Positions 24,914 to 33,607 of a DNA stretch of 64,000 nt are shown piece by piece (within the stretch, counting starts at the first letter, position 1; every line of letters begins with the position of its first letter). Source of the DNA: Pseudobdellovibrionaceae bacterium (GTDB lineage: Bacteria; Bdellovibrionota; Bdellovibrionia; Bdellovibrionales; UBA1609); the NCBI GenBank assembly GCA_020635075.1, contig JACKAM010000003.1:124001-188000 (forward strand), written 5' to 3'. The position numbers were made by a program, and so were the translations under genes. The notes beneath the pieces were generated by a model. That model had not been told where the DNA came from. It saw nothing but the letters and a program-made list of their open reading frames with translations, and did no database searches.

Positions 24914-25217
24914 CTTCCACAATAGACTGAGTGACAAAGATTTTATCTGGTTTCCCTTTACGGTACTGCGACCGAGACCAGAGGTCACCATCTCTCAGCC
25001 TCGCGTATGGCTGATGACCATTTGCTTCTCGTCCTATGGTCTTTTGGTTTTAATTCTTAAGTCTCTGGCCTTTGGCTCCTCCCCATATCCGGGCCTGGGC
25101 CAGGACTATTTTCTTCTCTTTATTGGCTTCTTCTTGTGGTTTCAGTTTGTCACGGCTCCTCTCTGGAACCAACGGGCTCAGACGATTGCTGTGCGCAAGG
25201 GCAAGCCCCATGGATAA
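24894..25217 (+). CDS. Small membrane protein, two TM helices
   Basis: Starting at the ATG at 24894 (MIKSLINFHNRLSDKDF), 107 aa. Two hydrophobic helices (about residues 38-58 and 70-90) are separated by a short loop. The soluble N-terminus has FIWFPFTVLRPRPE. It overlaps the gene before by 20 nt and the DUF1295 gene after by 8 nt. Longer in-frame starts lie inside the upstream gene. No known family; its constant partner seems to be the DUF1295 enzyme downstream. Confidence 0.65.
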   Translation: MIKSLINFHNRLSDKDFIWFPFTVLRPRPEVTISQPRVWLMTICFSSYGLLVLILKSLAFGSSPYPGLGQDYFLLFIGFFLWFQFVTAPLWNQRAQTIAVRKGKPHG

Positions 25218-25980
25218 CACCCTTTGGGCCCACTTGGCCTTTGTTCTTGTCTATTTCTCCTTTGGCTGGTGGCTATCTATCAAAACGGACAAGTTTGCTT
25301 GGATTGATGTATTCTGGGTTTCGAGTTTCGTTCCGCTTGTTATTCACAGCTTTTTTTCCGTAGGGACATGGCCCCAGGTGATCCTTCACATTATGTACCT
25401 GGCCTGGTCTTGCCGCCTGAGCCTGCTCCTTTTAGCTCGTGTTTATGGAAAGGGTGAGGACTCCCGCTACGTGAGACTCCGCAATCATTGGGGCAACAAA
25501 GCCTCCCTCTACTTTTACTTTCTCTTTATTGCTGAGGGGGTCCTGGTTCTCCTTCTCCTCATTCCCATCTACCTCGTCAGTCAGTCCTTACACATAGAAC
25601 TGGATTTCTGGAATTTACTTGCCGCCATCCTATTTATGATCTTTCTTATGGGCGAATCCCTGGCTGACTGGCAGAGAAATCGATTTGCAAAGACCCACTC
25701 TGGCCAAAAGAAGGTCTGTCGCTCTGGACTCTGGAAGTACTCACGGCACCCCAATTATTTTTTTGAGATCCTTATTTGGTACACATTTGCTCTCTATAAT
25801 TTTGGTCTCAGTCGAAACCTGCTGAGCTTTCTTCCTGCCATCGTTATGCATCTCCTGATTTGGAAGGTGACGGGCGTCCCGCCCTCTCGTCAACAGTCAT
25901 TGGAGTCACGAGGCGAAGCCTATCGACAGTATATGAAGACCACCAACGAACTCATTCCCTGGCCACCCAAGGAGATTTGA
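25210..25980 (+). CDS. DUF1295 (steroid 5-alpha-reductase-like) membrane enzyme
   Basis: A 256-aa multi-pass membrane protein from the ATG at 25210 (MDNTLWAHLAF). The C-terminal family signature is clear: CRSGLWKYSRHPNYFFEILIWYTFAL, with the RHPNYF motif that binds NADPH or SAM cofactor in the steroid-reductase/ICMT superfamily, and a closing EAYRQYMKTTNELIPWPPK. Proteins of this family accompany lipocalin and SnoaL-like genes in LitR/CarH regulons; a role in remodelling lipids under photo-oxidative stress is plausible but unproven. Confidence 0.9.
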   Translation: MDNTLWAHLAFVLVYFSFGWWLSIKTDKFAWIDVFWVSSFVPLVIHSFFSVGTWPQVILHIMYLAWSCRLSLLLLARVYGKGEDSRYVRLRNHWGNKASLYFYFLFIAEGVLVLLLLIPIYLVSQSLHIELDFWNLLAAILFMIFLMGESLADWQRNRFAKTHSGQKKVCRSGLWKYSRHPNYFFEILIWYTFALYNFGLSRNLLSFLPAIVMHLLIWKVTGVPPSRQQSLESRGEAYRQYMKTTNELIPWPPKEI

Positions 25981-25981
25981 T

Positions 25982-26467
25982 ATGAAGGCCCTTACCATTG
26001 CTACCGCCCTATTACTCACCATCCCCACTTTTGGAGAAACCATGAGCCAAATGGATCGTATTAAAGATGTGTTTAATCGCTTGAGAGCCGACAATATGGA
26101 GATTCTCGATCAGTTTTATCATCCGGACGCCCGATTTATTGATCCTCTAGGAGATCACCAGGGCCGGGAATCGGTGAAGGCTTACTACTCAAATCTCTAT
26201 AAAAACGTCACCGAGATCCACTTTGAATTCATTGACGATCTCTCCGTTGGCAACAAACATTTGCTGGTGTGGAAGATGCACCTGAAGGCCAAGGGTCTCA
26301 AAGGTGGGGAAACCGTTACACTAGACGGAAACTCCGTCATCCATTTCAACGACCAGGACCTTGTTAGCTATCACCGAGACTACTTTGATATGGGCGAGTT
26401 TATATATGAGCAGGTTCCCGTCCTGTCGTGGATCATTGGCAAAGTGAAAGACAGGCTCAAAAACTAA
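25982..26467 (+). CDS. Exported SnoaL/NTF2-like protein
   Basis: A 161-aa protein with a signal peptide (MKALTIATALLLTIPTFGE) and an NTF2-like fold: RIKDVFNRLRADNMEILDQFYHPDARFIDPLG, then GRESVKAYYSNLYKNV and SVIHFNDQDLVSYHRDYFDMGEFIYEQVPVL. These cone-shaped domains bind small ligands or catalyse simple chemistry. It is the last gene of the operon; an AAGGAG ribosome-binding site precedes it by 7 nt. Its stop codon overlaps the left end of the second ~290-bp element. Confidence 0.85.
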   Translation: MKALTIATALLLTIPTFGETMSQMDRIKDVFNRLRADNMEILDQFYHPDARFIDPLGDHQGRESVKAYYSNLYKNVTEIHFEFIDDLSVGNKHLLVWKMHLKAKGLKGGETVTLDGNSVIHFNDQDLVSYHRDYFDMGEFIYEQVPVLSWIIGKVKDRLKN

Positions 26468-26760
26468 AAACTGGCTCCCATAATCGTTAAACCACAAAGT
26501 CCTTTATCAGTGAGGTCGGTCCTTTGCCGACCATTCTCCGCAAATCCTCACGCACCTTTTCGGCCGCAGGCTCGTCTTCGGGTCGCGTCAGTTACCTGCC
26601 GCGCCTCGTTCGGCCGAGCCTATTCCCTTCGGTCACTCAGCCTCCCGCCCTGCGCGACGGTGAGGATTCGGATTCACGGAAATGGCTCGGCAATCGGACC
26701 TACTCCCGGACAAAGGCAGCCCAGAGTTTTGTGGTTTAACGATTATGAGAGCCAGTTTTT
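26466..26760. repeat. MITE-like element with terminal inverted repeats, copy 2
   Basis: A 295-bp element homologous, in opposite orientation, to 16696-16989. Its ends (26466-26498 and 26728-26760) are 33-bp inverted repeats with one mismatch (core CATAATCGTTAAACCACAAA). The interior is over 90% identical to copy 1 by eye, whereas the end repeats have diverged at several positions in parallel on both sides. It sits between convergent operons (SnoaL-like end and gliding operon end). It contains no consistent ORF: a one-base indel shifts the frame between copies. Confidence 0.88.
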
Positions 26761-26780
26761 AGGAACTAGCTTGAGAGAAG

Positions 26781-26800
26781 GCCGGTAAGGGATTACCGGC
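26781..26800 (-). terminator. Hairpin at the end of the gliding-type operon
   Basis: GCCGGTAA / TTACCGGC (8 bp, loop of 4) spans the stop codon of the last minus-strand gene, followed in that direction by CTTCTCTC. It is a likely intrinsic terminator, though the T-tract is weak. Confidence 0.5.
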
Positions 26801-27545
26801 AAACGACATAAGTATAGTATTTTTCCAGTCCGGACTGTTTTTCCGGCAGGGCCACTCGGATAAAGGGCACCTTTTTAGTGTCGGCCGAGGTCGTGCTCTT
26901 GGTGATCAGGCGGTGTTCATATCCGACGATATTGCCCTTGGCGATATAGATCACAAAAGCCACATCACGAATCCCGTTGCTGTTCTCCAGGTGGGGAAGT
27001 TTGAAAGTGATGAAATAATCGGCACCCTTTTCCATGAACTTGGTTGGATTTGGCGCTGAAGCACCCATGGCCTTGAGTTCATCAACCGTTAACTTCTCTT
27101 TGATCGGACCGTAGGTCACGCGCACCGGCCGGTAGGGCTCCTGCCGCTTGTCAAAGTACTCAAAGCTTCCCTCTTCGCGCTCTTCAGCATTACTGAGGAT
27201 TCCCTTGGTAAACATATTGGGCAGCGCGGCCAATCGAACATTGAACTTACTTTGCCGTCGGACTTCATAGAGAGAGAACATCCACTCGGTGAGTCCACCC
27301 TCCATCTTGTTGATGCCAAAGCCACAGCGAGGAGCCTCAAAGCGCGGATCGGCTTCATCCTCCACATACAAGGGCGATCCGTCATGTCCAAAAGAGATTC
27401 CAACAAACTCCAGATTTTCGATGGGAAAGTAAAAGTCCTCACCTGTTGGCGGAACTGGTGTGTTCGCCAGGGAAGTGGAAACTCCTGTAATCAGAGAAAT
27501 GCCCAGAATGAAGCCGGCTAAGGCCCGTAGCTTACTTTTTTGCAT
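26793..27545 (-). CDS. Secreted protein of unknown function, end of gliding-type operon
   Basis: The ATG at 27545 (MQKSKLRALAGFILGISL) gives a signal peptide and has a GAGGAGAGAG ribosome-binding site. The mature ~225 aa contains three cysteines (APRCGFG and the terminal VVCR) and no recognised domain. It overlaps the VWA lipoprotein gene by 14 nt and is the last member of the operon, so a role in the same envelope complex is inferred from position only. Confidence 0.7.
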   Translation of the reverse strand: MQKSKLRALAGFILGISLITGVSTSLANTPVPPTGEDFYFPIENLEFVGISFGHDGSPLYVEDEADPRFEAPRCGFGINKMEGGLTEWMFSLYEVRRQSKFNVRLAALPNMFTKGILSNAEEREEGSFEYFDKRQEPYRPVRVTYGPIKEKLTVDELKAMGASAPNPTKFMEKGADYFITFKLPHLENSNGIRDVAFVIYIAKGNIVGYEHRLITKSTTSADTKKVPFIRVALPEKQSGLEKYYTYVVCR

Positions 27546-28575
27546 GTTCTCTCTCCTCAGGAAAAATCGCTCGACGGAAATCAATGGTCAATTCCCTGTC
27601 CTGATCCTCTTCCGGCCACTCGATTTCACGACCCAAGTAGATGGATTTGGTTGCAGGGTCGTAGGTCCACCCCTTGTGAGGATGATTGGGAATAGTCATG
27701 TTTCCATACTTAACAACAATGGTCGCCGGATCCGGAGCCTTGTCCAGGGTGATACGGCTTCCCACTTTCTCCACAATGTCCTCAGCAATCTGAGCTAGGT
27801 CATTACCAAATGTGGGCGAACAAAGATTAAAGTAGTTGTCGTTGGCTCCAGCACTAGCCAAACTCAAAAAGGTCTCCAGCTTTTTGGGTTGCTCACCACC
27901 GTCACGAGAACAGCCGTCCACGCCCGGAGGAACATAGGCACCATAGACCAGGACTTTTTCAGGATCACCACCCTTAAAGTTCACCATCTCATTGTAGACA
28001 CTGGTCGGATCCAATTTACTCTGGTCCTCGGCATCAGTTACAAAAACTACGGCTAAATAGGAACCCTTCCGGGAAAAATTCGCCACTGGATTCTGCAGAA
28101 CCGGTAGGATCTGAGACAAAACTCTCTCTGTGGCATCACCGTTAGTGCCAACAATCATAGACTGGGCCAAAATATCCATACCATTGACCGTTCGCGGGGT
28201 CACATAAGAGCCCAAGGGGCCCTTTAGATTGCCTTTGTCTTTATCGCTGGTCGTGGTTACGCCAATACGGTAGTCGAGAATTACGCTCTGATTCAGTGCG
28301 GAGACAAACAGTACCGCATTGCGCTTTAAGTTCTCCTGATGAGTCTGCATACTTCCAGAATCATCAATGACAAAGAGAATCTCCACCATCGGACGGCGAA
28401 TCTCCTGGGCGTCCTTCTTTTTCTGAATCACGCGCTCCAGGCCCTGATCAGGCAGAGGGCGCAGCATGGGAGTCGGCTCATTGTCTCCGCAACCAACGAG
28501 AATTCCCGCGGCCAAGGACAAACTTAAAACTCCACTGAGCACTCTCTCTATGGGGAATTTAGTTGGCTTTTTCAT
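27532..28575 (-). CDS. VWA-domain lipoprotein
   Basis: A 347-aa protein. The ATG at 28575 has GGGGAG 5 nt upstream. A signal with lipobox LVGC is followed by a von Willebrand A domain starting at about residue 63 with a perfect MIDAS start (ILFVIDDSGSM) and later YLAVVFVTDAEDQS. MIDAS-type domains bind protein partners through a divalent metal. Its location in the Agl/Glt-like operon suggests adhesion or complex assembly at the envelope. It overlaps genes on both sides. Confidence 0.85.
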   Translation of the reverse strand: MKKPTKFPIERVLSGVLSLSLAAGILVGCGDNEPTPMLRPLPDQGLERVIQKKKDAQEIRRPMVEILFVIDDSGSMQTHQENLKRNAVLFVSALNQSVILDYRIGVTTTSDKDKGNLKGPLGSYVTPRTVNGMDILAQSMIVGTNGDATERVLSQILPVLQNPVANFSRKGSYLAVVFVTDAEDQSKLDPTSVYNEMVNFKGGDPEKVLVYGAYVPPGVDGCSRDGGEQPKKLETFLSLASAGANDNYFNLCSPTFGNDLAQIAEDIVEKVGSRITLDKAPDPATIVVKYGNMTIPNHPHKGWTYDPATKSIYLGREIEWPEEDQDRELTIDFRRAIFPEEREHAKK

Positions 28576-30142
28576 TGTCACTCCCCCCGTTGGCGCAAAA
28601 CTGTTTCACGTTCACACGATAGTTGGCCAACTCATCAAACCAAACCTCACCGGCTTTGGTCTTAAAGGTCAAAGAATCCTTATTGCGGCTGCCAGTGTGA
28701 CCCTTTTTGCTTGTCGGCTTGAGATCCTCACCTGGACCAGCCTTTGCCAATCGCTTGGCCGCGCTGTCCACCTGTTGGATCACTTCCACTTCCAGAACCT
28801 GCATGCGGGTCAGAGTATCATCAATTTCCTTCAGCTCCTTGGTGGCCAGAGCTTGAACCCGCGTACCCACCATCGACTTAATATTGGCCTGCTTGCTGGC
28901 CATCATCTCACCAAGCCACTTCTCTCCAGGCGTTGCAAAGTTCTTGCTCACAACAGCGGCCTCTCTCTCCAGAGCAGCAAAACCCTGGGAGAGTTGGCGG
29001 ATTTTCTCGTCACGCAACACGCGACGAGGGAGATTGCTCACCACTCGACCTGCGGTCTCAACTTTTAGATCTGGGTGATTCATGGCCTGAATCAGCTGAT
29101 CAACCGACTTTGGCCCTTTGTTTTGCACTTCGATCAACTGCTGAGCCCGTCCTTTGAACTTGTCCTTAAAGTACATCAGGGTCTTCACTGAGTTGGGATA
29201 GTCACAGATACTCAACTGAGCCAATCCGCGCAGATAATAGGTCTCAGGACCCACTAAGAAACCAAAATCAGTGACCATAAAGGTATTTGTTTGAGCCAAC
29301 ACATCCTCAGGCTTGTTCTGACGAATGAAAATCCAACCCATCTCTTCCTGAGCCTCAAACCAGTAGTAAGAGCTCTTAGGAACCTGACTATAATAGTTGG
29401 CTGCCACGTCCAGATAGCCGCGCTTGTAAAGCAATCGGGCAGCGGTGATGTTCATCAGGCCATCAGATACTGGGTTGACCTTATACTTCATCAAAGGACC
29501 CAACATTTTGGCGGCCTCGCCGACTTCGCCTTTGATGGCCAAAGCCGTCACTAACTGCCACTGGAGCCAAGCCCGTTCAGCCGTATCGGGAACGGTTTCA
29601 GTGATCATCTGCTCAATGGTCTTCAGATCCTCTTTACTGCGCAACTGTTGAGCCGTAGCTCTCACCCGAGCCGCCACACCGAAGGTTTTTGTCCACTCGG
29701 GGTCCCATTTAATCTGAACTTGCTTCCATACAGGAGCCGATCCAGGAGCGGCCTTTTTCCACTCGTTCATCAAAGACTGGGAAATGCTGGCAGGTTGATT
29801 CACCTGAAAAAGCTGTTCAATGCCTGTGGTTTCCAACCCGTTAGCAAACAGAATCAAGCCCAGAAGAGCCTTACCGTTGGCTGAGCTGGAAAAGCCAGTA
29901 CCAGCCACTTCGGCGCCCCAATGTTTGAGGGCGTCAGACCACTTGCCTTGCACATAGGCTTCAACAAAGGGGCCAGTTGATTTTCCAGTCAGGGAACTCA
30001 ACATGGCTCGGCGGCCTTCCTGAATTGCCGCCAGCTCCTGCGTACTCGCCGCTCCAAGGATCTGACCCAAATCCTCTCCATAAGAGGTAAAGGAAAGGCT
30101 GAGACCCAGAGCTATTAAAATTTTGCTGGCTTGCCTTAACAT
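28559..30142 (-). CDS. Exported helical-repeat (TPR-like) protein
   Basis: About 527 aa from the ATG at 30142 (MLRQASKILIALGL), which sits 8 nt after AAGGAG; an ATG two codons upstream is too close. A signal peptide precedes an alpha-helical protein with TPR-like pairs (AARLLYKRGYLDVAANYYSQV, EMGWIFIRQNKPEDVLAQ, YLRGLAQLSICDYPNSVKTL). The C-terminal third is coiled-coil-like (KELKEIDDTLTRMQVLEVEVIQQV). It resembles periplasmic TPR components of Glt/Nfs machines, but the exact counterpart cannot be assigned. Confidence 0.75.
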   Translation of the reverse strand: MLRQASKILIALGLSLSFTSYGEDLGQILGAASTQELAAIQEGRRAMLSSLTGKSTGPFVEAYVQGKWSDALKHWGAEVAGTGFSSSANGKALLGLILFANGLETTGIEQLFQVNQPASISQSLMNEWKKAAPGSAPVWKQVQIKWDPEWTKTFGVAARVRATAQQLRSKEDLKTIEQMITETVPDTAERAWLQWQLVTALAIKGEVGEAAKMLGPLMKYKVNPVSDGLMNITAARLLYKRGYLDVAANYYSQVPKSSYYWFEAQEEMGWIFIRQNKPEDVLAQTNTFMVTDFGFLVGPETYYLRGLAQLSICDYPNSVKTLMYFKDKFKGRAQQLIEVQNKGPKSVDQLIQAMNHPDLKVETAGRVVSNLPRRVLRDEKIRQLSQGFAALEREAAVVSKNFATPGEKWLGEMMASKQANIKSMVGTRVQALATKELKEIDDTLTRMQVLEVEVIQQVDSAAKRLAKAGPGEDLKPTSKKGHTGSRNKDSLTFKTKAGEVWFDELANYRVNVKQFCANGGSDNEKAN

Positions 30143-30154
30143 GGCCATTACTCC

Positions 30155-30853
30155 TTAAAGCATATACCCCAACGACAAACCAAGAACGGTCAGGTTCATG
30201 GTGTGTTTGCCCGTAAATCTCTCCGTATCATAGACCTGACGGCGCAATTCCATACGGCCCGTCAAATGCTGAGAGAACCACACACCCAATCCACCACCAT
30301 AGGTGTAAGTGCCTGTTCCCTTTGAGGAGAGCTCCATCACTCCAGTACCTGCAGTCAGGTAGAGATCAAACTGGGTGATTCCTAAATCATAGAGACTCAT
30401 TTTTCCGTAGATAGGATACCAATTCACCGTTGCCAAGTAACCCTGGCGGGGCTCATCCAGGTCCGGAACTAAAGGCTCGGTCAACTTGGGTTGAAGCCCA
30501 TTGGAGATCAAGGCCTTGGCTTCGCTGGTCAGGGAGTTAAAAGCATAGAAGTAATTGAGACCAACCGACCAGCGATGATTGATGTGAAAGTGATAGGTCA
30601 ATCCCAAGGTGTCCGTCGACAAGTAGGCATCGCCACCCACAAAGCTGGCCACCTGCGGGGAAAACTCATGGCGGAACTTCCTCGACACCGTCCGACCCTG
30701 AACAATCTTTATTTCGGTCTCAGGATGCAAAGCCTTGGCTTTGTTGTAAAGATCCTTGTTGCCACCAAGGGAGTCAAAACCCTCCATGATGTCGCCAGCC
30801 GAAGCTGACAATCCTAAGAGACCTACAATTAGGGTAAATATTAGATTCTTCAT
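30155..30853 (-). CDS. TIGR04565-like outer-membrane beta-barrel (Glt/Nfs type)
   Basis: A 232-aa protein. The third of three consecutive ATG codons (30853) is best spaced from AGGAG. After a signal peptide comes IKIVQGRTVSRKFRHEFSPQVASFVGGDAYLST, followed by TYHFHINHRWSVGLNYFYAFNS and YTYGGGLGVWFSQHLTGRMELRRQVY. This is the layout of the myxobacterial outer-membrane barrels GltA/GltB/NfsA/NfsB (TIGR04565). It ends LSLGYML. In Myxococcus these barrels link the inner-membrane motor to the surface. Confidence 0.8.
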   Translation of the reverse strand: MKNLIFTLIVGLLGLSASAGDIMEGFDSLGGNKDLYNKAKALHPETEIKIVQGRTVSRKFRHEFSPQVASFVGGDAYLSTDTLGLTYHFHINHRWSVGLNYFYAFNSLTSEAKALISNGLQPKLTEPLVPDLDEPRQGYLATVNWYPIYGKMSLYDLGITQFDLYLTAGTGVMELSSKGTGTYTYGGGLGVWFSQHLTGRMELRRQVYDTERFTGKHTMNLTVLGLSLGYML

Positions 30854-30862
30854 CATCATCTC

Positions 30863-32191
30863 CTAGTGCCCGCCCGGCCCGTAGTTACTATAATCCGGAG
30901 CATTGTCGGCCTTAATACGCTCCTCATCCAACCTGGCGCCCAACAGTTCCATCAACTCACTTTCGATTGGGGGCTGGCCAATCTTCTGCATCAATATCCG
31001 ACGTTTTTCGGTGACTTCCTTTACCAGGTCGTCGCCCGTTACCGTTGTTCTGCTGAATACTTTAAATTCAAATTCAATAATTTTGGGCAAATCCAGCTCA
31101 GGAGTGGACTTGGGTGTCCAAGCCACGTGGCAGTCCGTATCTTTGCTGCTGTCTCCGTCCATACAGGCAATCATCAGGCCTGGGAATTTCTTCCAGTCTG
31201 TGACCCATTCAATTGAGGTCTTACCTTCGCCGCGCCGATCGATGATGGAAAAGGAGAAGTAGTTCTCTTTGCCTTCATAGAAGATCACAGAGTCTTTCTC
31301 GTTCCAGGTGACCACAGGCTCCTTCAGAGAGGTGCGAATGACCACTGTCTGCTTGGAGGTCTCGGAAGGTACTAAGTGACGATTGACGGCCTGGAGACCA
31401 AAGTAGTGGGTGTCCGAGTCGTCAGTCAAATTGTGCTCCCCGCTCAGAGAAATAGACACCTTAAATGTCCACACCTGTGGGTCAGTTTCGTCCCTCTTAG
31501 GATCATCGTCGATGGACATCATCGACGTCAGACTGCTGCTTTCGTGAGTTTCCACTAAACGCAGGACCGGAGGTTTGCCAGTCAAGGGAGAAGTTGTCGA
31601 AACCGACTCAGGATCGCGCACTTTTACTTCAAAGTTAAAACTATCGCCTTCACGAATCCCCTTAGGCGGCATCTCACCCACCTGAATGATCTCGGGACCC
31701 ATGTCTGCACGGAAAACAATAATCTCCACGTCCTTACGACGGGACAAATGGGTCTTTCCCCGTTTTGCGTTCAGCGCCACGGTGATGCGGGTCCGGCGCA
31801 CGGCCTGGTCGCCCACCCAACCCTGAGGGGGAGTCCACAGAATAGTCTGCTGATGGTTGTCAGCAGAGGCCGTAGCTTTTGCCGCATCCATCCGCCGCTC
31901 AAGTCCTTCGATTTCCAAAGTGTAATCGGTGTCAGGAAGAAGTGCGCGACTGGAAATCACCACTTCCTTTTCTTCACCCTCAACAAACTCATAGAATAAA
32001 TCGGTATCGATCTGCAGCGAATCCTCAGGCAACACATCGGCAGCTGGGGACTCAGTTAGCTTTTCTGGCGGAATCGCCCGTTTAATATTGTCCGGCTGAC
32101 CGTCCATGGGATTTTGGTTTTTAAAACCCGAATCACATCCCACGACCAGTGCCGTGATCATTGCTAGCAGGACAAACATCTGACGGCCCAT
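30863..32191 (-). CDS. Lipoprotein with Ig/cadherin-like repeats
   Basis: A 442-aa protein. The ATG at 32191 (MGRQMFVLLAMITALVVGC) has AAGGAG 6 nt upstream and a lipobox VVGC. The body is made of beta-sandwich modules: one starts EIIQVGEMPPKGIREGDSFNFEVKVRDPE, another EPVVTWNEKDSVIFYEGKENYFSFSIIDRRGEG, which look like cadherin- or PKD-like repeats. It ends SNYGPGGH. Its position between the TonB-tail protein and the outer-membrane barrel suggests a periplasmic or surface link in the machine. Confidence 0.75.
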   Translation of the reverse strand: MGRQMFVLLAMITALVVGCDSGFKNQNPMDGQPDNIKRAIPPEKLTESPAADVLPEDSLQIDTDLFYEFVEGEEKEVVISSRALLPDTDYTLEIEGLERRMDAAKATASADNHQQTILWTPPQGWVGDQAVRRTRITVALNAKRGKTHLSRRKDVEIIVFRADMGPEIIQVGEMPPKGIREGDSFNFEVKVRDPESVSTTSPLTGKPPVLRLVETHESSSLTSMMSIDDDPKRDETDPQVWTFKVSISLSGEHNLTDDSDTHYFGLQAVNRHLVPSETSKQTVVIRTSLKEPVVTWNEKDSVIFYEGKENYFSFSIIDRRGEGKTSIEWVTDWKKFPGLMIACMDGDSSKDTDCHVAWTPKSTPELDLPKIIEFEFKVFSRTTVTGDDLVKEVTEKRRILMQKIGQPPIESELMELLGARLDEERIKADNAPDYSNYGPGGH

Positions 32192-32211
32192 TACTGACTC
32201 CTTCATATTCC

Positions 32212-33363
32212 TCACCCATGACCCTTCCGCTTAAGCATGTAGGGATAGGAAATCTTCACTTCCATTCCGCCCTTAGGAATTGGAAATTGCCACGTTTTCA
32301 ATCTTTGCAGGACACAACTTTCGACAATCTTCGAGTTCAAGGTCGAGCTGGCAACCGCTGCCTGACTCACCAATCCATCGGAACCGATGGAAAAGCGCAG
32401 GGCAATCCGTCCATTCAGGCCCGGATCACTCTGTAGGCCTTGTTCATAGCAGAAGAGAACCTGGCCTTTGTTGGCCTCCATCACACGAGCCACGGCATCT
32501 CTGTCCAAACCACCATCAATGATGGCTTCTGTGCCCAGTGGGATGGAGTTGTTGCCGGCCGAGCCAATCATGGTCAACTTTCCATACCCGGCGCGACCGC
32601 CACCCTTACCTTTGGTTCCGTAGCCACCGCCACCGCGAATATTGCCACCCTCACCGAGAGGGGCCGCAACCAAACCTTTTCCGTAAAGGCTGGTCTGAAC
32701 ACCACCGCTCCCTTGTGTACCGCCACCGAGGCCAACGCCGGCAGAGGTTTGGGCCGCTCCTAAGTCAAGACCGCCACGCTGCTTGGAGTTCTTCAAACTT
32801 CCAAGAACACCCAGAGCACCCATGCGGCTCACACTTCTCTTTGTCGAGGCTGTCTTCGTCGGCTTGGTTTCAGCACGGCGAAGATCAAAGCTGCCCGCCT
32901 GAATACGAACCGTCTGAGGCGGCGGAGGAGCTCGCTTGACCACCTTTAATACGTGCTCTTTAAGTTCCTCTTCTAATTCAGGGCTCATTTCAGGAACAAA
33001 ATTGAGACCGATGACAAATGCTATCTGCAGCATAAAAACAATAGACAAACACCAGTAGAAAACACGGTTGGACTCATGCTGTTCGGGCTCGTTGTGGTCC
33101 AGCTTCTGAATATCCGGAGCCAACTTCACCCGACTGCCATTGCCAAATTCAAAATCACCGGCTTTGAGGGTCTCACTGTTGAGGGGTCCCAGGAATTGAT
33201 AATCCGTGCCCTCATCCCCGAACTGCTCGGGACTGGAAGTCACCTCGATACGACCGGACTCGATATGCCTGATCACCGACAATTGAACTCCGCCATCCCA
33301 AGGAATGGTGCGAACCACTTCGCCAAAATTGTTTTCGATCACTAAGGGCTTTGTCACAGCCAT
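32212..33363 (-). CDS. AgmX/PglI-type TonB-tail protein (GltG/GltJ-like)
   Basis: About 383 aa. The N-terminal cytosolic part (LVIENNFGEVVRTIPWDG..., residues ~1-90) is followed by one transmembrane helix (FYWCLSIVFMLQIAFVIGL), a proline stretch (KRAPPPPQTV), a long Gly-rich periplasmic linker and a C-terminal TonB-like domain with CYEQGLQSDPGLNGRIALRFSIG and VLQRLKTWQFPIPKGG, the AgmX/PglI tail. In Myxococcus, GltG and GltJ cross the periplasm and contact outer-membrane barrels. The ATG at 33363 is very near its GGAG; a GTG two codons on is better spaced. Confidence 0.88.
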   Translation of the reverse strand: MAVTKPLVIENNFGEVVRTIPWDGGVQLSVIRHIESGRIEVTSSPEQFGDEGTDYQFLGPLNSETLKAGDFEFGNGSRVKLAPDIQKLDHNEPEQHESNRVFYWCLSIVFMLQIAFVIGLNFVPEMSPELEEELKEHVLKVVKRAPPPPQTVRIQAGSFDLRRAETKPTKTASTKRSVSRMGALGVLGSLKNSKQRGGLDLGAAQTSAGVGLGGGTQGSGGVQTSLYGKGLVAAPLGEGGNIRGGGGYGTKGKGGGRAGYGKLTMIGSAGNNSIPLGTEAIIDGGLDRDAVARVMEANKGQVLFCYEQGLQSDPGLNGRIALRFSIGSDGLVSQAAVASSTLNSKIVESCVLQRLKTWQFPIPKGGMEVKISYPYMLKRKGHG

Positions 33364-33367
33364 TCTC

Positions 33368-33607
33368 CTAGTTCTGGTCCGCCGAGTCTTCCACCCGGTC
33401 ATCAAAGTCTTTGCGAATCTTCAAAAGCTTGCTGAACACTTTTTCTTCTTCAACTGTCACCACGGACTCGTTGGAGAAGTGGTAGCGTCCCTGGATCAAT
33501 AGGTCCTCAAAGCTCAAATCAGTTCCCGAGGCCTTCGCTTTCTTTTCTGCGGCCAAGGCTCCGCTGCTTAATCCAACTAACAGTGTTACCAAAATCAAAC
33601 GGTTCAT
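33368..33607 (-). CDS. Small exported protein of the gliding-type operon
   Basis: A 79-aa protein from the ATG at 33607, which overlaps the stop of the giant TPR gene (TGATG). A signal peptide (MNRLILVTLLVGLSSGALAA) precedes a charged 58-residue mature part with LSFEDLLIQGRYHFSNE and a helix rich in Glu/Lys. No domain family is recognised. Tight coupling to both neighbours argues it is a structural member of the complex. Confidence 0.75.
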   Translation of the reverse strand: MNRLILVTLLVGLSSGALAAEKKAKASGTDLSFEDLLIQGRYHFSNESVVTVEEEKVFSKLLKIRKDFDDRVEDSADQN

